Shown: positions 14,593-26,586 of the stretch, in pieces
Numbering within the stretch: position 1 is the stretch's first letter
How the letters are laid out: each line of letters begins with the position of its first letter
NCBI RefSeq assembly: GCF_014633365.1
Contig: NC_068344.1
Coordinates: forward strand, 17,561,669-17,625,668
Reading direction: 5' to 3'
Source: Diospyros lotus
Taxonomy: Eukaryota; Streptophyta; Magnoliopsida; Ericales; Ebenaceae
Length of the DNA stretch: 64,000 bases
The notes under the pieces: model-generated
The model's database searches: none
Seen by the model: only the letters and a program-made list of their open reading frames with translations
What the model was told of the DNA's origin: nothing
Position numbers and translations under genes: made by a program

Positions 14593-17500
14593 TGTAATAA
14601 CTCGTTAATGGATCTAAGTTATCTTGCTAATATTTTTATGTGTGTTATACTTTGGCATTGTTGGAACAAATTAATGTGTTGTGAAAAGCCCAAAATGAAT
14701 GAAATTTATGTGTATGGGAAAAAGTCAAAAGAAAAAAGGGGTGGAAAAGTCCAATGAAGTGAGATTGTGAAATGGTTGAAAAGTCAAATGGGTTGTTAGT
14801 AGAAAAGTCAAAAATTAAGGAGGAAATGGGAAGAAATGGCTGTCAAATTATGTGTGCACGCGCTTTTTGTGTTATTTAAATGAATGGAAAAGGGGAGATT
14901 AATGGATATGTATGTGAATTTAAATAAAAGGAAAAGGAAAAGGAAAAGGAAAGTCGAAAATATAAATGGGAGAGAGGGGGAACTTGGCATGCAAGCCATA
15001 TTCCCTTGTTCTCTTCACTCTATCTTCTTCCTCCTCCTCATGTCTTATTTTCTTATTCTTTCATTTTCTTGTCTTCTCTTCTTGATCTTTGAAACCCTTG
15101 GAGTTGGAAGATTGCAACTCCAACACCCTTGTTCTTCATTTCAAGTGGTCTTAGTTCGTGGGTTCTTCCTCTTTAGATTTGGCTATCAAAATCACTAAGG
15201 GCAAGTTCCTTTTGTTCTTTTTCCATATCAGGTTTCCTTCTTTTATTTCCTTCTGATGAAAATCTTGATCTTCTTCTTTGTTTCGGTGATCATGGATCAT
15301 CCATGTTTGTGATTTTGTTCATGAAACCCCTAGTATTCTTAGTAAAGAGGGTTTCAACGTAGTTGCTTGTAACTTGTGTAGTTTTTTTTTGAAATTCTTG
15401 GTAAATTGCATTAAAGGTCTAAATGGGGTTTGATTCACCCCATCTTTATAAAGGAATGGCGTGTTTATTGTTAGAGTTAATTGCATACAAGAGTTTTGTG
15501 TAACTTGTATGTATTTTAGCTTCAAGCAGGTCATTTTCATTGCTATCTATTGCTTGTTTTTCGGGTCCTGTTGACCATTTGCTTGGCTTCTGTCGACCGC
15601 TTTGTTCCAGCAGTTGTCGACTGTTGGCAACCAAGAGGGTGATATTCGGGCTGTTGATCGTTTAACAGAGGCTGTCAAACGTTCCTAGCATTTGGGGTTG
15701 GAACTGTTGATCCACTACAAGAAAAACAGAATTTAGTGACGGAAAAATCCGTCGCTAAAAATTTTAGCGACGGATTTTGTGACGGGCATCTTCTTGTCGC
15801 TAAAATTTAGCGACGGGATCAGCGACGGAAATTTTCGTCACTTATTAAAAAATAAAAAATAAAATTTATTTAAAAAATTAAATATTATTTTAGCGACGAA
15901 AATCGTTTCGTCGCTGAATAGCGACAGAAAGTTCACAATAAAAATTAGAATATTTAAAAAATTAAAATAAATTATAATTAGCGACGAAAACAATTCCGTC
16001 GCTAATTAGTGACGGAATTGTTTCTGTCACTAACTTTAATTAAAAAAAAATAATAGTAACTTGCGCCGGAAGGATGCGCGCGCTACCTTGTAGCGCCGCC
16101 TTGAATCACCACGTGTAGCACTGGGATAATTTCCCAGTGAATTCCTTTTTCCCTTCCTCAGTTTCGATACCTGGTCCGTGCACGTGCACGCAACCGTCCG
16201 AGCTACGAGCTTCCTTATGATATACACTGCACATATTAACTATATACTATACCCAACTAAAATTACAACATTTTAATTTTATTTTAATTAAGTTTTTAAA
16301 TTTTAAATCTTTTAAATTCATAAATTAATACTTAGAAAAATAAATATTGTAAATTTTAACTCAACTAATATACCATTTAAATGTTGTAATTAATTTATCT
16401 CTTTAATATTTAAGTTTTATTTGATTAAAAATTAGTTTAATACCATATTTGTTATTATAAATTTTACAATATCATATCAATTTACATTTTTTTTGGTTTG
16501 TAAATAACATACATAAAATATGAATTTAATACATTTTAATATTTATTTAATCTTTGTTTAATACATAATAAATAAATTTTATTTATTTTAATTTATTTTT
16601 TTCATTTGTAACGACAGGCTAAATTATATAATTATTAATTTAATTTTTTAAAATATTTAACAATTTTATATTTAATTTAAATTTATTTTTTATTATTTAT
16701 TTAATTTTTTATTAATTAGCGATGGAATATTTCGTTGCTAAATATATTTAATTTAATTAAATAACAAATATAAAATTTAGCGACGAAAAAACCCTGTCGC
16801 TAAAAGATAAAAATAAATTAAATAAAAAATACCAAATTTAGCCACGGGACAGCCCTGTTGCTAAAAAATAAAAAATGAAAAAATAAAAATCGAATATTCA
16901 GCGACGGGGCAACACCTGTCGCTAAAAAATAAAAATAAAAAATGCAAACTTAGCGACGGGGGCACACCCATCGCTAAAAAATAAAAAATACAAATTTAGC
17001 GACGGGGCACACTTGTCGCTAAAAAATAAAAATAAAAATCGAAATCAAAAATTCAATGATGGGGCAACTCCCGTTGCTAAAAAATAAAAAATAAATTAAA
17101 TAAAAATACAAAATTTAGCGATGGAATATTCCGTCGCTAAATTTTAAAAAAATAAAAAATTTGGCGACGGAATATTCCGTCCCAAATCCAAATTTCCATT
17201 TCTAATTAGCGACGAAAAAATTCCGTCTCTAAATCCATCACTAAATTACGAATTTTTTGTAGTGATCGACCTTTGTTGGTTGTCAACCGTTCCTCTTCAA
17301 AACACGAAATGGTCGCCCATTTTTCTTTGCTATCAACCAACCCTGATGGAAATATTTAAAGAGGTTGGGTTAATCTAATGGGGGGTTAATTGTTTGATGT
17401 TTATATTTTAAAAATTAGGTCACCTATTATTTTGCATTACAATTATGCCGTGTGGGAGAAAGGATATCCAACACAAGTTTAGTGGGCACTTGACTGTGGG

Positions 17501-18132
17501 AGCTTCAACTCATAATGCTCGCCTGGTATAAAATTAGAGCATGGGTGGACAATGGTCCACAAAGTGATGATTTGATTTGGATTCACATTTTTGTGTAGTA
17601 TATACATATATTGTGGTAAGGCATGGTAACTGTTTATGTAATTGTGGGAGGGGGAAAAGATCTAATTTATTTTGTTGCTTATCGTTCATGCCTCCATGCA
17701 TAATGCTTCATACTTGCTTTATATATTACTTGCTGAGCATTGTGGCTCACTTTGCTTCTTTTGCATCATTCCAGATAAAGGTAAGGCTAAGGAATGGGCT
17801 AGGTCGAGTAGAGCTTGAGTATCTTGGGGTTTATAAATGTGTACAGGGCTCTCCCAACCAAATGGTCCTAAAGGGTTCATTTTTGGGGCATGAAGAAAAA
17901 GTGTCTTATTTTGTATCTATAATTCCATTGCTCCTTTTTATTTTGGAAAATGTACGAGCAATTAAGCCTGAGTTCATATTATATAGATGATAATGTAAAT
18001 GTTTATTTTGTCTCATGTTGTTATCTGAGCAAGTTTGGGAATGTTTATATTTTTGGAATTGTATTTGTATCCATTTTGCAGGGACTTCCTCTCAGAACTC
18101 CTAAACTAGTGAGATTTTCGTAGGTCCTCACA
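14593..18132 (+). mobile_element. Solo LTR (gypsy type) inserted in the antisense ORF, itself carrying a CACTA element
   Basis: Starts TGTAATAACTCG and ends GTCCTCACA. Flanks are TAAAT (14588-14592) and CAAAT (18133-18137), a 5-bp duplication with one transition. Without the nested CACTA element and its target duplication the LTR is about 1,985 bp. Its 3' part contains a GGCTCACTTTGCTTC...CATTCCAG stretch also found in diverged form in the LTR at 18817-21591, so they belong to related families. No PBS or internal region is attached. Confidence 0.7.
15713..17264. mobile_element. Non-autonomous CACTA (En/Spm) transposon, 1,552 bp
   Basis: Terminal repeats are CACTACAAGAAAAA at 15713 and TTTTTTGTAGTG at 17253-17264. 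The 3-bp target duplication is ATC (15710-15712 and 17265-17267). Both subterminal regions are packed with direct and inverted copies of the motif AGCGACGG(A/G), up to about 250 bp on the left and 500 bp on the right. The interior is AT-rich, with one GC-rich patch at about 16060-16230. It encodes nothing recognisable. Its TIR start is identical to that of the autonomous-type element at 44880. Confidence 0.93.
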
Positions 18133-18716
18133 CAAATACTGCTCGACTATGTCCAATTGGCTCTGAGTGCTCCTTGAGTACCTCGGTTCATCATGCAACA
18201 TTATCGTGGCATACATCAGCCTTGCTATGACACCTAGCTTTATAATAGAGTTTCTATCCAGAAGCCTTGGCGTACAAAAAATTCATGCCCTCTCAACTAT
18301 TGGTCCCCTGCTGGCACCACTCCTTGGTGAATAAGGCCCAAATCTAGAAATATGGGTGGGTGTCCCCTGGACTCGATGGCCAGTTCCTTCTTAGGGCTCT
18401 CCGCCAGTTGTGAAAAAGGTAAGTTGCTAATGGTCTAGATTCAATCGTGATGCCTCTCCAATTTAGCTTGAGCCTCGGCCTCTTTTATAACAACCTGAGT
18501 CGAAGGACTCAGTGGCGATGGCGGTGGAATATCTCTCTCTTCAATATGCCCACCTATAAGTGGAGGAGATGGCAGAAGATCTAATAAAGGAAAATTGAAA
18601 AAGTCATCCGAAAGTGGGTCCATAGTCACCTCCATTGTGCTTGGCTGCTCGCCATCTATTCTGGCTCTTTTTGTTCCTCCGAGCCAGTAAAATCTGTCAC
18701 TCTTCAACCTCTTCAA
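18133..18716 (-). pseudogene. Antisense ORF of the Tat-type element, middle part
   Basis: The minus-strand ORF at 18441-18716 starts KRLKSDRFYWLGGTKRARIDGE and becomes Pro/Ser-rich (DIPPPSPLSPST). Downstream, 18440-18133 continues as broken coding-like sequence with frame changes. It lies between the two solo-LTR insertions and joins the N-terminal part at 21604-22588 to the C-terminal part at 13734-14515. Confidence 0.5.
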
Positions 18717-19296
18717 AAAAAAGGTAGGATCGGTGCAATTGTTGGTTGCTTTCCCTGGTGGGTCCCCTTATTTTTTTTGCTTCAATTCCTCCTACCTGTC
18801 TAATGTTATCCTCTAGTGTAATATCCTGAAATTTGAAAATAAATAATAATTATTCAAACCGGTGTTTGAGGACATTATTGAATATTTGAGAAATTAAGAG
18901 GAAGTATTTATTTATGTGGTTTTGAGGAAAATAAGGATTTAAAGATAATTAATTAAATTATTTGGAAATGGTTAATAATTATTAATTATTGTACTTGTGG
19001 TGATTATTGAATATTTGTTGGTTAAAAGGCAATTTTAATTTATTTGGGTATTTGGAAATTTAGGAGAAAATATTTATTTATGTTGTTTTGAGAAAATAAG
19101 AAATTAGGGTAATTAATTATTTTACTTGGGAGTATTATGAAATTATTAATTTGGGCGAATTTGGGATTTTCTAGAAAGTTCGGGGTATAAGTGTAATATG
19201 TGGAAGATTTTAGAAGTTGAGGGTTTAAATGTGATTTGTGGAAGTCGGTTTAATTTAAGTTTAATAAAGTGTGTATATATGTAAAGAAGAAGTGGC

Positions 19297-19350
19297 TGGC
19301 CGAGTGGCACGCGGGCGCGAGGAAGGCGGGGGAGACGCGGGTTCGAGGCT
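19297..19350 (+). promoter_or_regulatory. tRNA-like A and B box pair inside the solo LTR
   Basis: TGGCCGAGTGGCA (19297-19309) matches a pol III A box, and GGTTCGAGGCT (19340-19350) resembles a B box, with spacing close to that in tRNA genes. There is no cloverleaf around them, so this is not a tRNA gene. Confidence 0.35.
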
Positions 19351-20794
19351 CTACATGTGCGCGATGGGAAAGGGAGAGGTTGATTTTAATCAGCAAGGCT
19401 AGCCCGAAACGACGTCGTTTTGAGCTGGGGCGGTGGCAGTTGTGTGCGGCTGCAGTGGCGCCATATGGCGCGCGCTGAGAGCTTCTTCTGCCTTGGCCGC
19501 CAAACATCCTCCATTTTTGCTATTTAAAGCAAAAAATCTGGCCATTTTGGAGCCCAAACAGTGAGGAAAAAGAGAGAAATAAGGGAGGGAGAAGGGGGCT
19601 CGACTTCAGCAGCGAAAATAGAAAGAAAAGAGAAGAAAAATGGGAGAAAATAGGAGATTTTGAGGCTATTTAATATCCAAAAATTTCCTGATAAGTGAGT
19701 AAAATTAGCATAAATGTTATATGTTTAACTTATAGAATTTATACGGTTAGATTATGTCGAATATGTAGTTAAATTTAATTAATTTGAGCCGTTAACTTGC
19801 TATTTTATATAGAAAGCTTTACTTCGCATTGGGAGCACAAAGGAAACAGGAATCAGTTGATTACAGGCAAGCTCCTAAAGCTCTACTCGTGTTCTTTATT
19901 TCCCATGAAAGTCTTCATAGTTTTTCTTATTTTATTCTCTCCCTCACAGTGATTCAGGTTCTACGCATTAATAATAGTAATCCGCGTGGTAACCACCCTA
20001 TGACTTATATATTTATTAATTGGATTACTGTTAATGGAATGAGCTAAGTAATGATGTATGGGTGTCTTTCATTTCGACCGTAACAGAGCTTCGTATCGCT
20101 CCGCTTTCCTTGGGAATGATGTCGTACCCATTGGGCTAGGTTCTTAGAAAAGTTGATTATGGTTAAATAGGGTTATATTAATAATTTATTATGTATGTTG
20201 AGATGGTTTTATGTGAATGAGAAGGAATAAGAATGGTATCACGATGTTATGCGGTTATGTATATGAAGAGTTATGGAGAAATATTGTGTAAAGTTAAGTT
20301 GGGAAGATATGAAGTTAATAGTGTCTATGTGTGTCTTAAGGGTATGGGGTACAAAGTCACTGACTGTCAACCGTTGGTCGTGGCAGTTGATGGCTGGATG
20401 TATGGACGTCAGTTATCGGTTGTTATGATAAGCGCTAGACGGGCCAGAAGAGATGGTACTACCAGATTCCCGCATTGGCTTGTGCATATCATGATGTGTG
20501 TGCTGCATAGGGCTTGGGTTGCATTCACTTGGGGACATGCTTTGTGTGTGATGGGAAGTGTGAGCATCTGCATGACTCGGTTTGTCTAAGAGCTAACTTG
20601 GGTTCTTTAGGTGAGCCGGTGCATTTAGAAGCATATCGCATGTGTGAATTCTTATGTAGGCGTAGCATGGCCTGATGTTTGGTTTATTGGGGCCTTGTCA
20701 TCACGTTTATGCTACAAAAGCCATTGCATTTCCTATTTGTTGCATTGCATGGTGAGAATGTGTGGCTATAGGTGATGAGTATGGGTGGTAGGCG

Positions 20795-20935
20795 TGGCTC
20801 ACGGTAAGACCTTGGGAGTGAGACCCACAACGGCGTGGCCCACAGAAAGACCTTGGGGTGAGACCCACGGCTATAGTAAGACCCTAGGGTGAGACCCACG
20901 GCAACATAAAAACCTTGGGGTGAGACCCATAACAA
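20795..20935 (+). repeat. Minisatellite in the solo LTR
   Basis: Four imperfect units of about 30-45 bp share AAGACCTTGGGGTGAGACCCAC or close variants. The corresponding part of the inverted copy (62230-62350) carries a different repeat based on CTTCCTGATA. Confidence 0.7.
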
Positions 20936-21603
20936 CAGATTATGTTGTGAGCAACAGAAATGGACATGTAAGGGAAATAGTATGGTGGTAGCCTATTTTA
21001 GGCTGCAACAGGTTTGTATGCAGGACTTGGGTGCCAATGTGTGGCTTATGTGGGCCCCTAGTTCCTTTATGTGCAGTTAACTTTATGTTATGCATTTAGA
21101 AGTAAGGCACTTATGGATCATGACATGGTATAGCTGCATTGGCATGAATTGCTTGGGGTGTCATGGGAAAAGTCATATCTTAAACCTAAAGCCTTTCTTT
21201 TTAGAGCTTGCTGAGTCTTGCGACTCACGTTTGCTTTCCATCATTCCAGGTAAGAGAAACGCCTGTGATAGAAGGTACGTTCAGTGGGGTTTGGGTCCAG
21301 GCCGTCATGTCATGGTAGCAAGTGTAGAGTTCTCTCGAAATTAGATCCTGGGTGTCATTGTACAGGTTAATGCTTTATGTTTGAGATATATGTGTATTTT
21401 GTAAGCCAAATGGGCTCATAGTAATCAGCTATGTAATGACAATTATGAGAAGCTATATAAAAAAAAAAGATTATGATTTAAATAGGGGTTGTTTGGGAGT
21501 TGTAGTTGTGTTATTGTTCGGTATCATCTTAGTAATGACCCTCCCACGGATCCTCTATACGCGCAGAGGCTCCGGGAGGCGGGCCTTTACATCTAGACCT
21601 GCC

Positions 21604-22588
21604 TTATCTCTGCACACCCAAAAACAATAAATCATGAATGCAATTATCAAAATATTTATAGCAAAAGCAGTAAAATGCAAAGTAAAAAAGAAAAAGGTCC
21701 AGGTGAGGACTCTCGAGGTCCGTCTCCCCTTCACACCCTTCCTTTTCCTCTTCACTGGCCACATCCTCATCCCCTATGATATCCAACTCTTCATTAACGT
21801 CTTCATTTTCTCTTTTGGTATCATCCAACGAGGACGATGACGGGGACATGGCCTGGGACTCAATTGGTTCTAAAGGAACAACATCATCGCCCCCTCCAAC
21901 AAGCATCCATCCAGCCACAATAAGGTGCCCATCGTTTATTAAATCAAACAAAACCACTGGACCCCCTCGGGTCAGATTATTAATCTTATCCTGGTGTTCC
22001 CTTACCAGAGAATCAATGTCCGGCCATTCACGCCTCGCGCTCCTCATTCCCTTAGTGCACTAAAATCGTAATGACCTCCAACATCCTACGGGCGGTGTGA
22101 CCACTAGCCACCTAGTTTCAAAATCATCTATCTTTTGAGGACCTCCCCTAAATAGCTTAACCTTAATGGGCATCCTTTGGACGGACACAAATTCTTTTTC
22201 TCCTCTTATGGTTTGGACGTGATAAAAATAACACAATAAGGACATGGTGGGCTCCACCCCACGCTCCTTGCCCAAAATAAAAAATCCAGTTAGCACAGCC
22301 CATTTATTTGGATGTAATTGGGCCAGCACTAGTATTTCCTTTTTCAAAAATTGCATCCTGAAAAGGGTGTAGTGGAATCCTAAGACATGCTTGTAGGCTA
22401 TCTAAATGAATCGCTTCCCCTCCTCCTCCAACAGTAGTAGTAAGCTCTTTGTCTTTAAGGACCCCCGGGTCCCATGACTGAGGAATGCAATAAGACTGTG
22501 CAAAGTCTTTGGTAATTTTACCTCTTAAAACTAAGGGTTTCATTCTTGGGGAGATAGTAATTTCAGTAAGGGGTTGTGAAGAAGCCAT
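21604..22588 (-). pseudogene. Antisense ORF of the Tat-type element, N-terminal part
   Basis: Three overlapping minus-strand ORFs in different frames: 22304-22588 (starts MASSQPLTEITISPRMK), 22060-22356 and 21604-22047. They read LQACLRIPLHPF, then LAQLHPNKWAVLTGFFIL, then an acidic region. The R-I-P-L-H-P-F ... QLHPN-W pattern is the conserved N-terminal domain of proteins often annotated in plants as 'putative plant transposon protein' or antisense-ORF product of Tat elements. Frameshifts near 22330 and a stop at 22060 break it. It runs antisense to its element and starts about 300 bp from the 3' LTR. Confidence 0.6.
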
Positions 22589-22890
22589 TTTACCTTATGG
22601 AGATAGTTTTTTAGTAAGAAGGAATCTTTCAAAGGATCAGGATTTCTGGGGCCAAGAGTAGCAAGGAGTCTCCGGGATGATCAAGAGTCTTCAAGAACTC
22701 CAAATGACTTTGGCTCTTTGGGGGAAATATGGCCCATGGGGGACCACTTCATATTTATAGTCTAACTCCTTGATAGACCAAGCGTCGCCAATTCCCCTCG
22801 AAGACTCTCCCCTAATGAGTCATACTTGACACCCACCTTTTTTATACTCTTCCATTTGCTTTTCAACCCAAGGCAAGAGTAAGGAGCTAT

Positions 22891-23680
22891 TGTTGTAGGG
22901 TGCCCTAAAAATTCCCTAAGTCATAAGCAAGTCTCCCGATGAATCCAAAGTCCTCAAAGAGTCTCTTGGATTGTAGTCACTTGGGCCTCATAGAGGGTCC
23001 CCCACGATGGTCTAAGCTTCTCATTTTGCATAAGTCTAGAGACACCTTTAGGGTCTCCAGGACGCAAGTTACCCGGTGACCTCGAAGTCCTCTTTGGGAC
23101 CACCCGAAGATAACTATCGGGGTGTTTCAGCCCCAAAGACATCTCCAGGCTCACTGGCCTTTCTCGATGCATCCCCAGGAAAAGTCTAAGGACTTGACTG
23201 TGGGTCTCACTTAGCGTCTGTAAATATTTGCCTTCTTCAACACAAATGGACCTTTTTTGGGGAACATTCAAACACTATTATTTCTCTCTCTAAGTCTCAT
23301 TTGGAAGACCTCTACCCTACTTTTTGAGACATTGGAACACTCCCTTAGACATACATTCGCAAACTTTTGCATATACATTTTGGAATTTTGTCTGACTTGG
23401 GCATCGGAGGGATTGCGTTTCCTTTCTGACGTCTTTTTTGCTCATAGAATAAGGTAGGAGCAATCCCCTGAAAACCTTTCTGAGCCAACCTGAAACCTTT
23501 GATCCCCGAAGGCTTTGAGGACCACATCTGGGCTCCTGAAGCCTTTGCCTTCTGGGATTGTGGATCTGTCTCGGACTCGATTGACCTCGCCTGTGACATC
23601 TCAGACCCTCGGCTTCTATGGAGGACTCTACTTTAGCTAATTCCAAGACAAATAAATTTAATTGTTGTAGTTTGACAACA
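22891..23680 (+). repeat. 3' LTR of the Tat-type element
   Basis: Starts TGTTGTAGGGTGCC, ends TTGACAACA, and is preceded by a purine-rich tract. It aligns with 10119-10938 and is followed by the AGAAT target duplication. Confidence 0.85.
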
Positions 23681-23849
23681 AGAATAAAGGATTGCAATTG
23701 AATCAAAATTAAAAGATTAGATTAAAATTTTATAAAAATATTACATCTATTACCTAAATAAATAGATAATATAATTAGATCTATTATTTAACATTAAAAT
23801 TACTAAAATTCATTATTCTCATCTGGTTTCTTTCTTATATACTACCTTT

Positions 23850-24821
23850 AAGACATGGGTTATCTCGGCCCCTCTGATTGCCCTGCCCAGGTCTGGGTGG
23901 TCGCTCCCTGTTTTCTTGCCTCTGTCCTTGCCATATGTCTAGTTACTACTTTGGTTTATCCAATAGAAAACAATCTAGCTTGCCTTGCTTCATTAACTGC
24001 TCAATTCGATTGCGTAGCTCCTTACACTACTCGATGAAATGTCCCGGGCATTCATGGAACTTACAGAAGAGGTTAAGTTCTTTCCCCAATGGTTGACTCG
24101 GGTAAGAGGGAAAGTTAATCAGTCCCGTGTGCACTGTGGAGGAAAAGATAACGGCCCCTTAACTTGGTGAGGGGTGTGAAGTTCTGAAATTGTAGCTTAT
24201 GGTGGTCCTCTCCTTGACGGGATACTTTTCAAGATCTGATGGGCCCTCCTTCTATTTGTTCCTCTCTCTCTCTCTCCCTTCTTTGTTTCATAAGTTTTCA
24301 AAATCTCCATTTGCACCACAAACCGGTTTGCTCAGGAAAACATGTTTGCTAATGAAGTGGGATGAGTAAATGCTGGGGATTCTCTTAGAGGAGTAAATGT
24401 CATTCCTTGAAGTAGGGTAATAACTGCTAAACTAGTCAACAAGTCTTTAACCTCTAAAGTGGCGCCCCAAAAGTGCCCAATGTATTGCTTCAAAGATTCA
24501 TTTGGCCATTGTTGAATGCTCATTAAGTAGGTTGAATCTTTCTTTTTGGGTACATATGCTGTAAATACCTCTACAAATTCCTTTTCATTTGGTTGAAAGA
24601 CCCTATGTGTCCAACTGGTAGTTTGGTGAACCACTGATGCGCTTGGCCTGCCAGGGAAAGGGGAAATGCCCGACATCTAGTGACTTCATTCCAACCATGT
24701 AACATGGTCGCAGTCTCAAATTGTTGTACATGTTGTTTTGGGTCCTCCTTTCTGAAGTACACTGGAAACTGTGGGAGTTTAAACCCAAGTTGTGCAAGCT
24801 ACTAGAGCAGCTCGTTAGAAA
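23850..24821 (-). pseudogene. Broken Ty3/gypsy (Tat-type) gag, C-terminal half
   Basis: On the minus strand the gag core reads VYFRKEDPKQHVQQFETA, CRAFPLSLAGQAHQWF and SLKQYIGHFWGA (24797-24332, with frame changes). Further on, near 24060-23950, comes a CKFHECPGHFIE-C segment followed by LRNRIEQLMKQGKL, the knuckle-like motif at the end of Tat gag proteins. In-frame stops are present. The N-terminal part is displaced to 26587-27290 by the copia-like LTR. Pol is absent, so this is a truncated element. Confidence 0.7.
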
Positions 24822-26586
24822 GTGAAAACCCTTTTGTTCAGAAATTTATATTTTGATTTATGGAGAAAATAATTTTTAAGAATATATTTTTAGTAAATTT
24901 GATTTATTGATGATTTCCAAAACATTTTATAAAATCCCTTAAATTAGAGAACTTCATGCTCATGTACTTATATATTTCAAAATAGCCAAGTATGGTTTTC
25001 TCTTAGTCAGAGTATAGTATAAAGCTTGTGAGAAAATTTCTTTGCAAATCGACTAAGTGTGAAAAAGTCTCTTGATAAAATCAATCAAGTATATTTTGTA
25101 TTAGTCGAGTAAAGCTTTTGCAAATATTTTCAATCTAAGTTTAAAAAAGTTTTTTATCTAATCGAGTATTTGCTCAGTGTTCTTTCAAAATAATCAAGTA
25201 TTGAAGTGATTCAATCCACTATTATAAGTTCATACTCGAGTATGTTTTTGCAAAGCTCTATTTCTTAAAGCTAAATCGAGTATGGTACTTTTATAATCGA
25301 GTAATGGTCCTTCACCACTCGAGTAAACTTTTGAGAAAATCAAGTATTATTTTTCAATCAAGTAAAGCCTATTTTCAATTGACTAATGTATTTGGATAAT
25401 CAAGTGATTGTATGTGTTAGTCGAGTGCTTTATGCAAACTCTTTGTATCTCAAAATCAATTGAGTAAGGAGCATTTTTAATCAAGTATCTTTGATATCAA
25501 ATTTCTAAGCATCTCCTTAATCGCATATAGCTTTCTCATTCAATCAACTAATGTATTTTGTCAATCGAGTATTTATATGTGTTAGTCAAGTGAAATTTTG
25601 GCTGTCTCTAGCTAAGTCTTTGATTTTAAAGTTAATCGAGTATCAAATGTTTCTATAGTCGAGTAAGCCTAACCCTATAATCGAGTAAATAATGCATAGT
25701 CTCTGGGGCTTATAAGTTAGTCGAGTAATGACTTGGTCATACTCGAGTGAGGCTTCTACATAATTGATTGTTTTAAAAGTCTAATTGAGTAAGTGCTATA
25801 TTAGTCAAGTAAGCTTATAACTTAGTCGAGTACCTGTTTCCAAACTTTGAAAAATATAGTTGTTGGGCGCATTCTTGAATGAATTAATAAATGTTGTTTG
25901 ATATTTATAGAAACAAAAAAGTGGAAGTTGTGAGACAAATGAAACATTCCAATTTGAATTTTGCCATGTCAGCTAACATTCAATGCAAGAAATCTATAAA
26001 TAAGAGATGAAGCTACTTGAAGAAGGTTACACCAAACTAATCACGCGTTCAATATTCTAGAGCTTCAAGAAATCTTCCTTTAAATCCTATTCTTGCTTCT
26101 CACGAGCTTACTATCCAAATCCTTCTGTGAGAAATTCTTTAGAGAGTTCTTATTTCTAAATATTGTAACTCTCTCTATCAAGAGAAAAACTTTCGAGCTT
26201 ATTATTTCATTCATATTTTCTCTCGAGAAATCTTTCACATCTTTTGTGAAACTCTTGTAAAGGTTATGCTTGATCCTGTGAAAGGTAGTGGTTGTGGCTT
26301 AGCCTATTTATTAAAAGCCAACCTGTAATGGTTACGCCTGATCTTGTGAAAAGGAAGTGGTCGTGGCTGAGCCTATTTGTAAAAAGCCAATTGTGTAAAT
26401 TTGTACTTGAGCCTGTAAAAACTACAAGGTAATATAAAACACCTGTATGTGTGTTTACAAAATCCTTGGTTGTGAACCAAGATAGTGGATTAGGCAGTTG
26501 ACATTAAACCACTTTATATCATGTGTTCTGCTCCTGTTATTTTATTTCTATTTATTCAAGTTCATTTCTCAACAAGGGTGAGAAAG
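24822..26586 (+). mobile_element. Copia-like solo LTR inserted in the gypsy gag (boundaries approximate)
   Basis: The segment interrupts the minus-strand gag. Left edge AGAAAG/TGAAAACCCTT and right edge AAGGGTG/AGAAAG give a 5-6-bp flanking repeat and short inverted ends. The left two-thirds carries many scattered copies of TCGAGTA/TCAAGTA. The right third has a CTATAAATAAG TATA-like box (about 25996) and a duplicated GGTTA(T/C)GC(C/T)TGATC(C/T)TGTGAAA unit (about 26262 and 26330). Diverged relatives in the opposite orientation lie at 27690-28680 and 58040-59660. Confidence 0.55.

Larger units (their letters stand above)
18817..21591 (+). mobile_element. Solo LTR of 2,775 bp (gypsy type)
   Basis: Starts TGTAATATCC and ends GGCCTTTACA. 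It is flanked by a perfect 5-bp target duplication TCTAG (18812-18816 and 21592-21596) and has no internal domain. A second copy of the family lies inverted at 61599-64000. The ORF at 20233-20589 is partly shared between the copies at the nucleotide level but its frame is not kept, so it is not called as a gene. The insertion splits the antisense ORF of the host element. Confidence 0.9.
10119..23680 (+). mobile_element. Non-autonomous Tat-type Ty3/gypsy element with nested insertions
   Basis: Two directly repeated LTRs (10119-10938 and 22891-23680) bound the element. A PBS-like TGGCACC lies just inside the left LTR, and a purine-rich tract (AAGGCAAGAGTAAGGAG, 22871-22887) precedes the right one. 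Flanks are GGAAT (10114-10118) and AGAAT (23681-23685), a 5-bp target duplication with one transition. Orientation is therefore plus. No gag, protease, RT or integrase was recognised inside; the only protein-like content is a broken ORF on the opposite strand (22588 down to 13734). Antisense ORFs near the 3' LTR are a known feature of some Tat-lineage elements (Retand, Grande types). Removing nested insertions leaves about 7.2 kb. By eye the LTRs have clearly diverged, so the insertion is old. Confidence 0.8.

Noticed and set aside
19297..19350. Possible tRNA gene
   Set aside because: A and B box-like motifs are present, but no acceptor stem or anticodon arm can be folded around them.
20233..20589. 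118-codon ORF partly repeated at 62810-63013
   Set aside because: The similarity is LTR homology; the frame shifts after about 40 codons in the second copy, so protein conservation is not supported.
24822..26586. Reading this insertion as a TIR DNA transposon
   Set aside because: The terminal inverted similarity is short and imperfect, while the TATA box, length and the shared GATAGTGGATTAGGC block in other copies fit an LTR better. Boundaries remain uncertain.
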